Shown one piece after another: positions 18,381 to 28,296 of a stretch of 64,000 bases of DNA. The notes beneath the pieces are model-generated. The model worked only from the letters and a program-made list of their open reading frames with translations, searched no databases and was not told the origin of the DNA. Numbering within the stretch: position 1 is the first letter of the stretch; each line of letters opens with the position of its first letter. The position numbers and the translations under genes were made by a program. Source of the DNA: JAHBXL01 sp964409775 (GTDB lineage: Bacteria; Planctomycetota; Phycisphaerae; Phycisphaerales; UBA1924); contig CAYPEI010000017.1 of NCBI GenBank assembly GCA_964409775.1, positions 19,224-83,223 of the forward strand, read 5' to 3'.

Positions 18381-19394
18381 ATGAGGCCGCCGGAGCGAAC
18401 CATCACCAGGGGCCCCTCGCCCGTCCCCCCGGATGCCCCCGGCTCCGCGGCCGCCTGTGCGCACAGCCCGGGTCTTCGATTCGCGTTCATCGGCGGAGCC
18501 CGAAAGAGCGGCACCACCTGGCTGCTGCGGCTGCTGGCCGCGCATCCCCAACTCCTGGCCATGGGCGAGGGCTTCTTCATCGGAACCGCCGGCTGGGGCC
18601 TGTCTCCGGCGATCGACGAACGCGTCTTCAGGAACTGGGCCGCGCTCGACGACGTCGCCGGTTCCTGGATGCGGGGCTCAACCGCCGACGAGGGCCTCCG
18701 AGTCGCGACCCGCGGGATGATCGAAGCCCTCATGCGGTCCGCCGCGGCCCGCTCCCGCAAGCCCGGCTTCAGGGTGCTCATCGACAAGAGCGCCTACGCC
18801 TACTCCCGGTTCGCCGGGCGCCTGCACGAGGTCTTTCCCGAAGCCTCGTTCATCGACATCGTCCGCGACGGACGCGACGCCGCTGTCTCGGACGTGTTCA
18901 TGATCCTCGCCAAGTCGCTGGGGACGCACTTTCCTGAGGAAAATCGCCGCCACATCGAACGCGCGCGGGCATACCTCATCGAAGGGCGCGGCGAGCCCGT
19001 GCCGCTCTTCAACGAGTGGCTCCTCCGCCGGTCCGCCCGCGAGTGGGCCGAAGCGATCACCGGCTCCGCCGTCGCCGCGGAGTGCTTCGGGCCGCGATAC
19101 GTGCGGTTCCGCTACGAGGACCTGCTCGCCGATCCGTCACAGATCCATCTCGCGCTCACCATGCTCGGCGTCGACGACTCCGACGCCGCCGTCGCTGCGT
19201 GCGTCAACGCGGGCGCGTTCCGCTCGCTCTCCGGCGGCCGCGAGCCCGGCCAGGAGGATCGCGCCCACTTCTTCCGCAAGGGCGTCGCCGGCGACTGGCG
19301 CAATCACTTCGGCGAGGAGGACAAGCGCTGCTTCAAGGAGGAGGCGGGGCGGGCGCTGGTCGAGTTGGGCTACGAAACCGGCGACGACTGGTAA
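18381..19394 (+). CDS. PAPS-dependent sulfotransferase
   Basis: 337 aa. The 5'-phosphosulfate loop is FIGGARKSGTTWLLRLL (about residues 37-53), the 3'-phosphate site is DIVRDGRDAAVSDVF, and FFRKGVAGDWRNHF near the C-terminus matches the RKGxxGDWKNxF signature. An acidic-aromatic middle region would bind the acceptor. It transfers sulfate from PAPS to an unknown carbohydrate or metabolite. The frame is open to an ATG at 18321, but that lies 5 bases after the tRNA, so the ATG at 18381 is preferred. Neither start has a good ribosome site. Sulfotransferases are frequent in planctomycetes. Confidence 0.85.
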   Translation: MRPPERTITRGPSPVPPDAPGSAAACAHSPGLRFAFIGGARKSGTTWLLRLLAAHPQLLAMGEGFFIGTAGWGLSPAIDERVFRNWAALDDVAGSWMRGSTADEGLRVATRGMIEALMRSAAARSRKPGFRVLIDKSAYAYSRFAGRLHEVFPEASFIDIVRDGRDAAVSDVFMILAKSLGTHFPEENRRHIERARAYLIEGRGEPVPLFNEWLLRRSAREWAEAITGSAVAAECFGPRYVRFRYEDLLADPSQIHLALTMLGVDDSDAAVAACVNAGAFRSLSGGREPGQEDRAHFFRKGVAGDWRNHFGEEDKRCFKEEAGRALVELGYETGDDW

Positions 19395-19427
19395 AACCGC
19401 GCATCGCGCAGGGCAGATCGGACATGC

Positions 19428-20723
19428 ATGGCTGATCGTGCGGACATCGTGGTCGTCGGCGCCGGCGCGGCGGGCCTCATGGCCGCGATCTGGGCCGGCA
19501 GAACCGCCCAGCGCCAGCGGACCGGCGCACGCATCGTCGCGCTCGACGGCGCCTCACGCCTGGGCGCCAAGATCCTCGTCGCCGGGGGCGGGCGGTGCAA
19601 CGTCACGCACCACGCCGTGAAAGAAACCGACTACGCCGTCGGCCCCGGCTCGTCACTCAACGCGGTCCGGAACGTCCTGCGAGCCTTCACCGTCGAGCAG
19701 ACCCGTGCGTTCTTCACCGAACTTGGTGTCCAACTCAAACAAGAAGAGACCGGCAAACTCTTCCCCGTGTCCGATGATGCCCACACCGTTCTCGATGCGC
19801 TCCTTCGCGCCGCGGCCGATGCGCGCGTCGAAGTCCGCCACCCCTGGCGCGTGACCGACATTGCGCCCGCCGACAGCGGGCTGGAGGTTCGCGGCAGTGC
19901 CGGCGCCATGCACGCCGGCCGGGTCATCCTCGCAACCGGCGGCAAGAGCCTGCCAAAGACCGGCTCAGACGGGCTGGGCTACGAACTCGCCCGTCGTCTC
20001 GGCCACACCGTCACACGCACCTTCCCCGCCCTTGTGCCCCTTGTCGTCGATCGCTCCCGCACCTTCATCACCGACCTCTCCGGCATCGCCCACGTCGCAG
20101 AGGTCTCGGTAGTCGCCTCCACCGGAAAAAAACTCGCGGCCTTCACGGACTCGCTCCTGTGCACGCACTTCGGGCTCTCCGGTCCCGCCGCGCTCAACAT
20201 CTCGCGGTATCTCTCCGCCGCGAAGCACGAAGACCGCCACGCCGGCCTGCTCGTCAACTGGCTGCCCGGCCGCTCGTTCGACGACATCGACGCCGCGATC
20301 GTCAAGGCAGGCTCGCGCGCCCGCTCGATCCTGCGCACCCTGCTCGACGATCCCGCGTTTGCGCCCGCGTTGCCGGAGCGTCTGGCCCGCGCCCTCGTGC
20401 AGTCTGCGGGCACAGACCCCGCCGCCGCCGCGGGCTCGCTTCCGCGCGAAAACCGGCGCAACCTTGTCCGCGCGCTCACCGCGATGCCCGTGCCCGTCTC
20501 CGGTGACCGCGGCTATCTCTTCGCCGAAGTCACCGCCGGCGGCGTGCCCCTGTCCGAGGTTCGGCTCGACTCCATGCAGTCCCGCATCCGGCCGGATCTT
20601 CATCTCTGCGGCGAGATCCTCGATGTCGATGGCCGGATCGGCGGCTTCAACTTCCAGTGGGCGTGGGCCACGGGCTTTCTGGCCGGCTGCGCCGCTGCAC
20701 GGGAGTTCATAGCGGACCGGTGA
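19428..20723 (+). CDS. BaiN/HI0933-type NAD(P)/FAD-dependent oxidoreductase
   Basis: 431-aa flavoprotein. The N-terminal dinucleotide fold is DIVVVGAGAAGLMAAIWAGR, followed by LGAKILVAGGGRCNVTHH, the clear signature of the BaiN/YhiN family. LATGGKSLPKTGSDGLGYELA and a THFGLSGPAALNISRYL segment follow, and the C-terminus carries the second FAD contact LCGEILDVDGRIGGFNFQWAWATG. Most members are annotated as flavoproteins of unknown substrate; BaiN itself acts on bile-acid intermediates, which is not a sensible role here. It lies 33 bp after the sulfotransferase on the same strand. Confidence 0.9.
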   Translation: MADRADIVVVGAGAAGLMAAIWAGRTAQRQRTGARIVALDGASRLGAKILVAGGGRCNVTHHAVKETDYAVGPGSSLNAVRNVLRAFTVEQTRAFFTELGVQLKQEETGKLFPVSDDAHTVLDALLRAAADARVEVRHPWRVTDIAPADSGLEVRGSAGAMHAGRVILATGGKSLPKTGSDGLGYELARRLGHTVTRTFPALVPLVVDRSRTFITDLSGIAHVAEVSVVASTGKKLAAFTDSLLCTHFGLSGPAALNISRYLSAAKHEDRHAGLLVNWLPGRSFDDIDAAIVKAGSRARSILRTLLDDPAFAPALPERLARALVQSAGTDPAAAAGSLPRENRRNLVRALTAMPVPVSGDRGYLFAEVTAGGVPLSEVRLDSMQSRIRPDLHLCGEILDVDGRIGGFNFQWAWATGFLAGCAAAREFIADR

Positions 20724-20960
20724 GCAACCCCGCGGCCGCCGGCGTGTTTCATCACCTGCCCACGCACAGGTGTGTGAGCAAGGTGCGAAGTCCTGCGATT
20801 TGCCGGCCGGAGGTCGAAAATACCGACCTAATGCCTACCATCCGCGAATCGCCGCGGCATCGGTCAATCCGCTGCGAACCAGACCCCGAGCAAATGGCAC
20901 GCGCGGCGCGGGGTGCGGGGAGGGGCGGGGGCGCCGAGCGTCGGTATGGGAGAGTTCGTT

Positions 20961-22214
20961 ATGTCGAATGGCATCGCGCGTCGCTGGGTCGTCGGGGCGG
21001 TCGTGCTGTTGGTATCCGCGGCGGCGCTGGCCCAATCCGACGCCAAGTCCGGCGGCGAGAAGTCCGACCCCGCGAAGCCCGCCGCGAGCGGTGGCGGTGG
21101 GGGGGGCGGGGGTGGTGGGGCGCCCCAGGGGCCGCCACCTGCAAAGGTTCGCGTCGATGATGTCCGCCAGGAGTCCGTCGAACGCTGGCGCGAGGTCACC
21201 GGCGAACTGCGGGCCGTGCTCCGCGCAACCGTCGCGGCGGAGGCCGCCGGGCAGGTCATCGAGTTTTCCGTCGATCCCGGCGAACGGGTCCAGAAGGGCC
21301 ATGTCATCGCCCGGCTCGACGATGAGATCGCTCGGCTGGAGGTTGAGCGTGCCCGCGCAACCCTGCGTTCGAGGGAGGCGTCGATCACCGAGCAGACCGT
21401 GACGCTCGAAAAGGCCAAACGCGACCTCCAGCGCATCGAGGAGAGTTACGCCCGCAACGGCGCCTCGCAGATCGAACTCGACAACATCCGCACGACGGTC
21501 GCGAGCAGCGAGGCGAAACTCGCGCAGGCCCGTTCCGAACTGGCTTGGGCGCAGTCAGACCTCAAACTCTCCGAAAAGCGGTTGGCGGACATGACCGTCA
21601 AGGCGCCCTTCGGCGGCGTCGTTGTCTCGAAGCGGACCGAGATCGGTCAGTGGGTCAAGGAGGGCGACACGATCCTCGAACTCGTCGCCCTCGACTCGCT
21701 CGATGCCTGGCTCGATGTCCCCGAGGCCTTCGCCGCGAGGCTGCTCCCGCGCGACGGCGTCGCCGCCGACGTGGTGCTGCGCGTGCCGTCCCTCCGCGCC
21801 GTCGGCAAGGAACCGGAGATCCGAGCGAAGGTCTCCGCGCTGATCCCGTCGGCCGACCCGCTCTCGCGGCTGTTCCCGGTGCGCGTGCGGCTGCAGAACA
21901 CGGGTGAAACCGAAACCGAGTCCGGGCCGCTGCGCCCGGGCATGACCGTCGTGGGCCTGGTGCCCACCGGCGAGCCGCAACAGGCCATCACCATCAGCAA
22001 GGACGCCGTGATGCGAAACGAGTCCGGCAACTACGCCTTCGTCAACACCGCCGGCGTCGCCGCGATCGCCCCGATCCGCATCGACTACGCGGTTGGTGAT
22101 CGCGTCGTGGTGCAGTCCGCCGCGCTCCGTCCCGGGATGCAGGTGGTTGTCGAAGGAAACGAGCGGCTGTTCCCCGGCCAGCCCTTGATGATCCAGAACG
22201 CGCCGGGCAAGTAA
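20961..22214 (+). CDS. RND efflux periplasmic adaptor (membrane fusion protein)
   Basis: 417 aa from an ATG with GGGAGAG 7 bases upstream. A signal peptide (residues about 8-26, VVGAVVLLVSAAALAQ) is followed by a Gly-run linker encoded by poorly stable G-tracts. The HlyD/AcrA architecture is visible: a lipoyl half (VAAEAAGQVIEFSVDPGERVQKG), a long coiled-coil hairpin (ARATLRSREASITEQTVTLEKAKRDL onward), the second lipoyl half (VKAPFGGVVVSKRTEIGQWVKEG), then beta-barrel and membrane-proximal domains. It bridges the inner-membrane RND pump to an outer-membrane channel. The pump gene follows 87 bp downstream; no TolC gene is present in the window. Confidence 0.93.
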   Translation: MSNGIARRWVVGAVVLLVSAAALAQSDAKSGGEKSDPAKPAASGGGGGGGGGGAPQGPPPAKVRVDDVRQESVERWREVTGELRAVLRATVAAEAAGQVIEFSVDPGERVQKGHVIARLDDEIARLEVERARATLRSREASITEQTVTLEKAKRDLQRIEESYARNGASQIELDNIRTTVASSEAKLAQARSELAWAQSDLKLSEKRLADMTVKAPFGGVVVSKRTEIGQWVKEGDTILELVALDSLDAWLDVPEAFAARLLPRDGVAADVVLRVPSLRAVGKEPEIRAKVSALIPSADPLSRLFPVRVRLQNTGETETESGPLRPGMTVVGLVPTGEPQQAITISKDAVMRNESGNYAFVNTAGVAAIAPIRIDYAVGDRVVVQSAALRPGMQVVVEGNERLFPGQPLMIQNAPGK

Positions 22215-22300
22215 GAAGGTCACGGGGTTGGGCGGTGCGAGGCGTGGAGCACGTCGAGCGCCGAGAACGGGCACGTGGGGCACACCGGAGAGTCGTCGGC

Positions 22301-25300
22301 ATGGATCCGATCCGCTGGTCAATCAATAAGCCCGTGAGCGTCACCGTCGGCGTGATCCTCGTGGTCATGTTCGGGCTGATCGGCCTCGGGTCGATCCCGA
22401 TCCAACTCACCCCGACCGTCGATCGCCCGGTCATCCAGGTGACGACCAACTGGCCCGGCCGAAGCCCGCAGGAGATCGTCGACAACATCACCCGCGAGCA
22501 GGAGAAGCGCCTCAAGAACGTCTCCAACCTCAAACGCATGGTCTCCAACTCCTCGGAGGGGCAGGCGGCCATCACCCTCGAGTTCTACCTCGGCGCCGAC
22601 ATCTCCCGTGCGCTCCAGGAAGTTTCCGACTCTCTCCGCCAGGTCCCCGCCTACCCGACCGAGGTCGACGAGCCCACCATCAAGGCCGCGGACGGCGCGA
22701 GCGAGAACGCCATCGCCTGGATCATCATCGACCTCGACCCGGCCGTCCGCGATCGGTTCCCCGACTTCGACATCACGACCCTCTTCGATGCGCTCGACAA
22801 GGAAGTCAAGCCGTTCCTCGAACGCATCGACGGCGTCGCCGAGGTCAACATCTTCGGCGGTCGCGAGCGCGAGGTCCGCGTGCTCGTTGACCCCGCCAAA
22901 CTCGCCCAGCGCCGCCTCACCTTCAACGAGGTCATCGCCGCCCTCCAGGCCGAGAACCGCAACGTCTCCGCCGGATCCATCGCCGAAGGCAAGCGTGACT
23001 ACCGCGTGCGTGTGCTCGGCCAGTTCGTGGTCGAGACCGATGTGCTCGACACCATCATCGCCTACCGGCCCGCCGCCGATGCCGCCGGCTCCAGCCTCAA
23101 GCCCGTCTACGTCCGCGACGTCGCCCAGGTCGAGTTCGGCTATCAGAAGCAGCGAGGGTTTGTCCGCTCCCTCGGCCAGCCCTGCATCGCCATCAACGCC
23201 GTCCGTCAGGCCAACGCCAACGTCGTGCAGGTCATGTCCGACCTCCGCGCAAGGCTCGGGGATGTCCGCGCCGACATCCTGCCCAAACTCGCCGCCGATG
23301 TCGGGCCGTACCTCCGCATGCGCCAGGTCTACGACGAGACCACCTACATCGACTCGGCCATCAGCCTTGTCACCGGCAACCTCTGGTTCGGCGGCCTGCT
23401 CGCCACGGGCGTGCTGCTGCTGTTCCTCCGCAGTTTCACCGCCACCGCCGTCATCGCCGTCGCCATCCCCATCTCCGTGATCGGCACGTTCCTCGGCATG
23501 GTCGCGATGGGACGCACGCTCAACGTCATCTCGCTCGCCGGCCTCGCCTTCGCCACGGGCATGGTGGTCGACAACGCCGTCGTCGTCCTCGAGAACATCG
23601 TGCGGCGAGTCCGCTCCGGCGAGTCGCCCCGGCAGGCCGCCTACTGGGGCTCCAGGGAGGTCTGGGTCGCCGTCCTCGCCTCCACCCTCACCACCGTCGC
23701 CGTCTTCGTCCCCGTCCTCACCATCCAGGAAGAGGCCGGCCAGTTGTTCCGTGACATCTCCCTCGCGATCGCGACCGCCGTCATGCTCTCGATGGTGGTG
23801 TCGATCACCGTCGTGCCCGCGGCGAGCGCACGGCTCATCTCCGCCAATCTCGATCCTGCGCTGCACTCCCCGTTCCGCCGCGCTTTCGAGACGCTCTTCG
23901 GACTGGCCGCGGCCATGCAGTGGGTCGTCAACCGACTCGGCGATGCGCTGCTCTGGATGATGACCGGATGGCGGGGGTGGACCATCCGTCCGGTCCTCAT
24001 CGTCGCCATGGCGATCCTCAGCCTCTGGGGAAGCCTCCGGCTCATGCCCCCGCTCGACTATCTGCCCACCGGCAATCGCAACCTCGTGTTCGGCGGTCTG
24101 CTCATCCCGCCCGGATACTCAGTCGAGCAGCAGCAGTCGATCGCGACCCGGATCGAGAATCAGGTCCGGCCCTACATCGAGGTCAACCCCAACGATCCCG
24201 CCGCCATCGCGGCCCTGCCGCCCGTCTTCCGCTTCGATGCGCCGACGAACCCTTTCAAGCCCGTCCCGATCGGCAACTTCTTCATCGCCGGATTCAACGG
24301 CGGCATGTTCTGCGGCGCGGTCTCCGCACAGGAGCAGGTCGTCATCCCCGTCGGCGCCATCCTGACCAACGCCATGAACACCATCCCCGATGCCTTCGGC
24401 GGGGCGCGGCAGTCGTCGATCTTCGGTCGCGGCGTCGGCGGTGGAAACTCGGTCGATGTCGAGATCTCAGGCCCCGACCTGGCCAGAGTCGTCACCGCCG
24501 CGCAGTTCATCTTCTCCAAGGCCGGCGCCTCGCCCGAGCAGGGAGGCTACACCTACCGCAACGTCCAGCCCGATCCCGCGAACTTCTCCCTCCGCCAGCC
24601 CGAAATCAACGTCCGCCTCAACCAGCAGGGACGGGAACTCGGCCTCACCGTGCGAGATGTCGGCGTCGCCGTTCGCGGCCTCTTCGACGGGGCGTTCGTC
24701 GACGATTTCATCCTCGGCGGAGACACCGTCGACATGGTCGTGCTCCCCGTCGGCGGCAGGCTCGCCTATAAGGAGCAACTCGCCAGCATCCCCGTCACCA
24801 CGCCCTCCGGCCGCATTGTCCCGCTCGATAGCGTGGTCGACCTCGATCGCACCGAGGCGCCGCAGGCCATCAAGCGCGCGGAGGAACTCGCCGCGGTCAC
24901 CGTCCGGATCACGCCCCCCGTCGGCGTCACCGTCGACGAGGTCATGGCCCGCGTCAGGGAGCACTTTCTCCCCGATGCTGTCAGCGCAGGATTGATCGAT
25001 ACGTCCATGCGGGTCCGGCTCGAGGGAACCGCCGCGAGTCTTGACGAAGTGAGGGCCGCGCTGTTCGGCAAGGCCGCGACCGGTCAACCACTCGCGACGT
25101 GGCAACGCGGCATCATCGCGTTCTCGATCGGCCTCGCCGTGCTCGCGCTCCTCGCGGCGCTGTACGCCCTTGGCCGTGGAGCAGGGCTCATCGCGCGCCG
25201 CGGCCGCTCGCCCCGCTCGGGCATGTTCTATGGCGCGGTCGGCCTCCTGCTGCTCGGGCTTGTCGTCGGCGGCCTCTTGGCCGGCGTCGCCTGGCAGCCG

Positions 25301-26047
25301 CAACTCCTCACCGCCCGGTTCATCTGGGCCTTGCTGGTCACCTACCTCCTGATGTGCGCGGTCTTCGAGAGTTTCCTGTATCCCCTGGTCATCATGTTCA
25401 GCGTCCCCCTCGCCGTGGTCGGCGGCTTCGCGGGCCTCCGCATCGTGCACATGACCACGCTCGCCGATCCCACCATCGCCCCGCAGCAACTCGATGTCCT
25501 CACCATGCTCGGGTTCGTGGTGCTCATCGGTACGGTCGTCAACAACGCGATCCTCATCGTTGAGCAGGCCCTCAACTTCGAGAACCCCGAGCGATTCGGG
25601 TCCGCCGGAACTCGCCTGCCCATCTTCGAGGCCATCCGCGCTTCGGTCGTGTCCCGCATCCGGCCCATCTTCATGACCACCGCCACCACCCTCGGCGGCA
25701 TGCTGCCGCTGGTCATCGCCCCGGGCGCAGGTTCGGAGATGTACCGCGGCCTGGGCGCGGTCGTGCTCGGCGGCCTCCTGTGCTCCACGATCTTCACCCT
25801 CATCCTCGTGCCGCTCATCTTCAGCCTTGTCGTCGAAATGCAGACCGGCGTTGCCCATGCCTTCGGCCGGCACGGCGAGCACGCCCTCACCCCCGGCGAG
25901 ATTGACAGCCCGACCAAAGTCCGAGTAAACTCCGGTTCGGAAAGCGTGGTCGGACCCACCACTGGCGGAGCGAATGGCGATGGTCATCCAGCCCACGCCG
26001 ATTCTCGTGCCCACGTGGCCTCGGACCTCGGCCAAAAAACACCCTAA
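22301..26047 (+). CDS. RND-family efflux transporter permease
   Basis: 1248 aa, longer than the usual 1020-1060. The start MDPIRWSINKPVSVTVGVIL has a GGAGAG site. TM1 is followed by two large periplasmic porter/docking regions and two TM blocks. The TM4 motif GLAFATGMVVDNAVVVLENI keeps the first proton-relay Asp and has Asn at the second position, as in many HAE-type relatives. Before the second TM block there is extra hydrophobic sequence (about residues 930-1000) predicting two more helices. A hydrophilic C-terminal tail of about 60 residues follows the last helix. It pumps unknown compounds with proton influx together with the adaptor upstream. Confidence 0.92.
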   Translation: MDPIRWSINKPVSVTVGVILVVMFGLIGLGSIPIQLTPTVDRPVIQVTTNWPGRSPQEIVDNITREQEKRLKNVSNLKRMVSNSSEGQAAITLEFYLGADISRALQEVSDSLRQVPAYPTEVDEPTIKAADGASENAIAWIIIDLDPAVRDRFPDFDITTLFDALDKEVKPFLERIDGVAEVNIFGGREREVRVLVDPAKLAQRRLTFNEVIAALQAENRNVSAGSIAEGKRDYRVRVLGQFVVETDVLDTIIAYRPAADAAGSSLKPVYVRDVAQVEFGYQKQRGFVRSLGQPCIAINAVRQANANVVQVMSDLRARLGDVRADILPKLAADVGPYLRMRQVYDETTYIDSAISLVTGNLWFGGLLATGVLLLFLRSFTATAVIAVAIPISVIGTFLGMVAMGRTLNVISLAGLAFATGMVVDNAVVVLENIVRRVRSGESPRQAAYWGSREVWVAVLASTLTTVAVFVPVLTIQEEAGQLFRDISLAIATAVMLSMVVSITVVPAASARLISANLDPALHSPFRRAFETLFGLAAAMQWVVNRLGDALLWMMTGWRGWTIRPVLIVAMAILSLWGSLRLMPPLDYLPTGNRNLVFGGLLIPPGYSVEQQQSIATRIENQVRPYIEVNPNDPAAIAALPPVFRFDAPTNPFKPVPIGNFFIAGFNGGMFCGAVSAQEQVVIPVGAILTNAMNTIPDAFGGARQSSIFGRGVGGGNSVDVEISGPDLARVVTAAQFIFSKAGASPEQGGYTYRNVQPDPANFSLRQPEINVRLNQQGRELGLTVRDVGVAVRGLFDGAFVDDFILGGDTVDMVVLPVGGRLAYKEQLASIPVTTPSGRIVPLDSVVDLDRTEAPQAIKRAEELAAVTVRITPPVGVTVDEVMARVREHFLPDAVSAGLIDTSMRVRLEGTAASLDEVRAALFGKAATGQPLATWQRGIIAFSIGLAVLALLAALYALGRGAGLIARRGRSPRSGMFYGAVGLLLLGLVVGGLLAGVAWQPQLLTARFIWALLVTYLLMCAVFESFLYPLVIMFSVPLAVVGGFAGLRIVHMTTLADPTIAPQQLDVLTMLGFVVLIGTVVNNAILIVEQALNFENPERFGSAGTRLPIFEAIRASVVSRIRPIFMTTATTLGGMLPLVIAPGAGSEMYRGLGAVVLGGLLCSTIFTLILVPLIFSLVVEMQTGVAHAFGRHGEHALTPGEIDSPTKVRVNSGSESVVGPTTGGANGDGHPAHADSRAHVASDLGQKTP

Positions 26048-26051
26048 AATA

Positions 26052-26081
26052 GGGAGTCTGCGCGCAGATTCTGTTACTCCC
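26052..26081 (+). terminator. Inverted repeats after the RND gene
   Basis: GGGAGT at 26052-26057 pairs with ACTCCC at 26076-26081. Inside lies a perfect 12-base palindrome TCTGCGCGCAGA (26057-26068), so two mutually exclusive folds are possible. No T-run follows. It may be an operon-end structure or a protein-binding site. Confidence 0.3.
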
Positions 26082-26187
26082 GGCACCTCGGCCCGACTCG
26101 GTCGAGCATCAACACAGCGAATTGAAGGACCGAGTGTTCGTAATTCGGTTGGACTTGCCGTCGGAACCGATATTGCAGGGAACCGGT

Positions 26188-26220
26188 GGGCCCGCCGTGC
26201 GTCTATGTTGATACGGGCCC
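26188..26220 (+). repeat. Inverted repeat upstream of the secretin-N-like gene
   Basis: GGGCCCG at 26188-26194 and its complement CGGGCCC at 26214-26220 flank 19 bases. It sits about 100 bases before the ATG at 26323 and could be an operator or leader hairpin; no function is assigned. Confidence 0.3.
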
Positions 26221-26322
26221 GACATCCCGGCGCAGGATGGGGCATACTTCGGTGACGGCGGGCAAATGCACGTCTTCCCGATTCGGGGCGAGGATTGTGG
26301 GGGCATTGGCAAGGAGCGGACC

Positions 26323-27255
26323 ATGCGAGCGAGGATGCTTGTTTCCGTGCTTTCGATCGTCGGCTTTGCCGGCGCGGCGATGGGACAGTCCGCCGGCTCA
26401 TCAACCGCGGCCCCGGCGGCATCCGCCGCCGCGCAGCCCGCGCCCCAGCGGCCCGTACTCAATCCCAAGCGCGAAACGCTGCTCAAGATGCAGCGCAAAC
26501 TCTCGGTCGACTTCACCGACGCCCGTCTCGAGGACGTCATCACGTTCGTCAAGGAAGTGACCGGCGCGGAGATCGAGCCCGTCTGGACCTCCGGCAACAC
26601 CGTCGGCATGGACAAGGACAAGCGCATCACGCTCAAGGTGAAGAACCAGGCGGCGCTCCTCGCGCTCGAGAAGATCCTCGAGAAGGCGCAGGACGACTTC
26701 CAGCAGAACACCTGGCAACTCTCCGATTACGGCTCGCTGGAGATCGGCCCCAAGGATGCGCTGAACAAGACGCGCCGGGTCGAGATCTACGACATCAACG
26801 ACCTGCTGCATGTCATCCCGCGATACACGGATGTGCCCGAACTCGATCTGCAGAGCGTTCTCCAGCAGGGTGAGGGCGGCGGGCAGTCTCCCTTTGAGGA
26901 GAACCGGCAGCAGAACAACGAGCCGACCCGCACCCGCGCCGAGCGAACCCAGGACGTGATCGACCTGCTCATCTCCCTCGTCGAGCCCGACCAGTGGGTC
27001 GACAACGGCGGCGAGGCCGCGACCATCCGCGCCTGGAACGGCCAGTTGATCGTCCGCGCCCCCGACTACGTCCACCGCCAGATCAACGGCTACCCGTTCT
27101 GGCCGTCGTACACCGCGACGCAGTCCAACGGTCGTCGGTACGTCTCGCTCAACATGGACACCGGCGTCAGCAAGGTCGACGGGTTCGCCCAGCACCCCGT
27201 GACCGCGGTTGTCGGCGGCAGGCCCGTCAGCAGCGCGCCCGGCGGCCCGCCCTGA
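26323..27255 (+). CDS. Secreted protein with secretin-N-like domain, function unknown
   Basis: 310 aa from an ATG with AAGGAG 7 bases upstream. A clear signal peptide (MLVSVLSIVGFAGAAMGQ) and an Ala/Pro-rich linker lead to LSVDFTDARLEDVITFVKEVTGAEI and a following ITLKVKNQAALLALEKILE. This resembles the short N-terminal STN/secretin-N module. A further RRVEIYDINDLLHVIPRYTD segment resembles the linker to a second such domain, and AERTQDVIDLLISLVEPDQW with LIVRAPDYVHRQINGY recalls another. There is no secretin pore domain. Proteins of this type are frequent in planctomycetes. The 3' end abuts fabH on the other strand. Confidence 0.6.
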   Translation: MRARMLVSVLSIVGFAGAAMGQSAGSSTAAPAASAAAQPAPQRPVLNPKRETLLKMQRKLSVDFTDARLEDVITFVKEVTGAEIEPVWTSGNTVGMDKDKRITLKVKNQAALLALEKILEKAQDDFQQNTWQLSDYGSLEIGPKDALNKTRRVEIYDINDLLHVIPRYTDVPELDLQSVLQQGEGGGQSPFEENRQQNNEPTRTRAERTQDVIDLLISLVEPDQWVDNGGEAATIRAWNGQLIVRAPDYVHRQINGYPFWPSYTATQSNGRRYVSLNMDTGVSKVDGFAQHPVTAVVGGRPVSSAPGGPP

Positions 27256-28296
27256 TCACACCTGCCACAGGCTGCTGCCCCACGTCAGCCCGCCGCCGAA
27301 CGCGACGAACATGACCTTCTGCCCCGGCCTGATCCGCCCGGCGGCCCGCAGTTCGTGCAGGCACAGCGGGACCGACGCGGCCACCGTGTTCCCGTAGCGG
27401 TCGATGTTGATGTAGAGTTTCTCTTCCGGAAGCCCGAACCGCTCCCGCGCCGCATGCAGGATGCGCGCGTTGGATTGGTGGCAGACGAACATGTCGACCT
27501 GGTCGGCCCGCAGCCCCGCCTTGTCGAGCGTTTCCTGGATCAGGTCTGGAAATGTCCCGACCGCGAACTTGAACACCGTCGCGCCGTTCATGTGCACGTG
27601 CCCGTACATCGACGGGTCGGGCTCGACTCCCGGCGGGAAGTCAAACGGCGTGTTCGGCGTGTAGATCTCCTTCCAGCCGTTGCCGTCGGAGTGCATCGAC
27701 TGCGCCAGGATCCCCATCGACGGGTCATCGCAGGCCGTCAGCACCATCGCGCCCGCGGCGTCGCCGAAGATGATCGCCGTGCTCCGGCCCTCGGTCGAAT
27801 ACTGCAGGAACTTGCTCAGCGTGTCCGCCCCGATCACGCCGATCGTCCGGTACGCGCCGCCCTTGATCAGGTCGTGCGCGATGTTCATCGCATAGACGAA
27901 CCCGCAGCACGCCGCCGACAGGTCCATCGCGCCCGCGTGCCCGGCCCCGACCGCCGCGGCGACGCGGCAGGCAGTGGGGGGGCAGGCCATCTCGGCACAC
28001 ATCGTCGCGCAGATGATCAGTTCCAGTTGTGATCCAACCAGGCCCGCAGCAGCCAGGGCGTTCTTCAGCGACGGAATCGCCAGGTGCAGCACGCTCTCGC
28101 CGTGTTCGCTGTCGACGACATACCGAGTGTGGATCCCGGTCCGCTGACGGATCCACTCGTCGGAGGTGTCCATCACCTTCTCGAGGTCCGCGTTGGTCAT
28201 CGTCCGCTTCGGGAGGGCCATCCCCGTCCCGGCGATGCGCACACCGACCCGGCCCCTGGGCAACACGGTTGCGGGCGCGGTGTTCGCGGTGCTCAT
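27256..28296 (-). CDS. fabH: Beta-ketoacyl-ACP synthase III (FabH)
   Basis: 346 aa, starting at the ATG that overlaps the plsX stop by 4 bp. The thiolase-fold catalytic triad is visible: Cys130 in DLSAACCGFVY, His273 in VCHQSNARIL and Asn303 in DRYGNTVAAS. GGGLTWGSSLW closes the protein. FabH condenses acetyl-CoA with malonyl-ACP to start fatty acid synthesis. The frame stays open far upstream through plsX, but that part is antiparallel-frame noise inside plsX. It is the last gene of rpmF-plsX-fabH, a conserved bacterial order. Confidence 0.95.
   Translation of the reverse strand: MSTANTAPATVLPRGRVGVRIAGTGMALPKRTMTNADLEKVMDTSDEWIRQRTGIHTRYVVDSEHGESVLHLAIPSLKNALAAAGLVGSQLELIICATMCAEMACPPTACRVAAAVGAGHAGAMDLSAACCGFVYAMNIAHDLIKGGAYRTIGVIGADTLSKFLQYSTEGRSTAIIFGDAAGAMVLTACDDPSMGILAQSMHSDGNGWKEIYTPNTPFDFPPGVEPDPSMYGHVHMNGATVFKFAVGTFPDLIQETLDKAGLRADQVDMFVCHQSNARILHAARERFGLPEEKLYINIDRYGNTVAASVPLCLHELRAAGRIRPGQKVMFVAFGGGLTWGSSLWQV

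Noticed and set aside
21085..21125. Poly-G tract in the adaptor gene as a phase-variation switch
   Set aside because: The tract is interrupted by T and C and encodes a plain Gly linker; the aroA tract is the better candidate.
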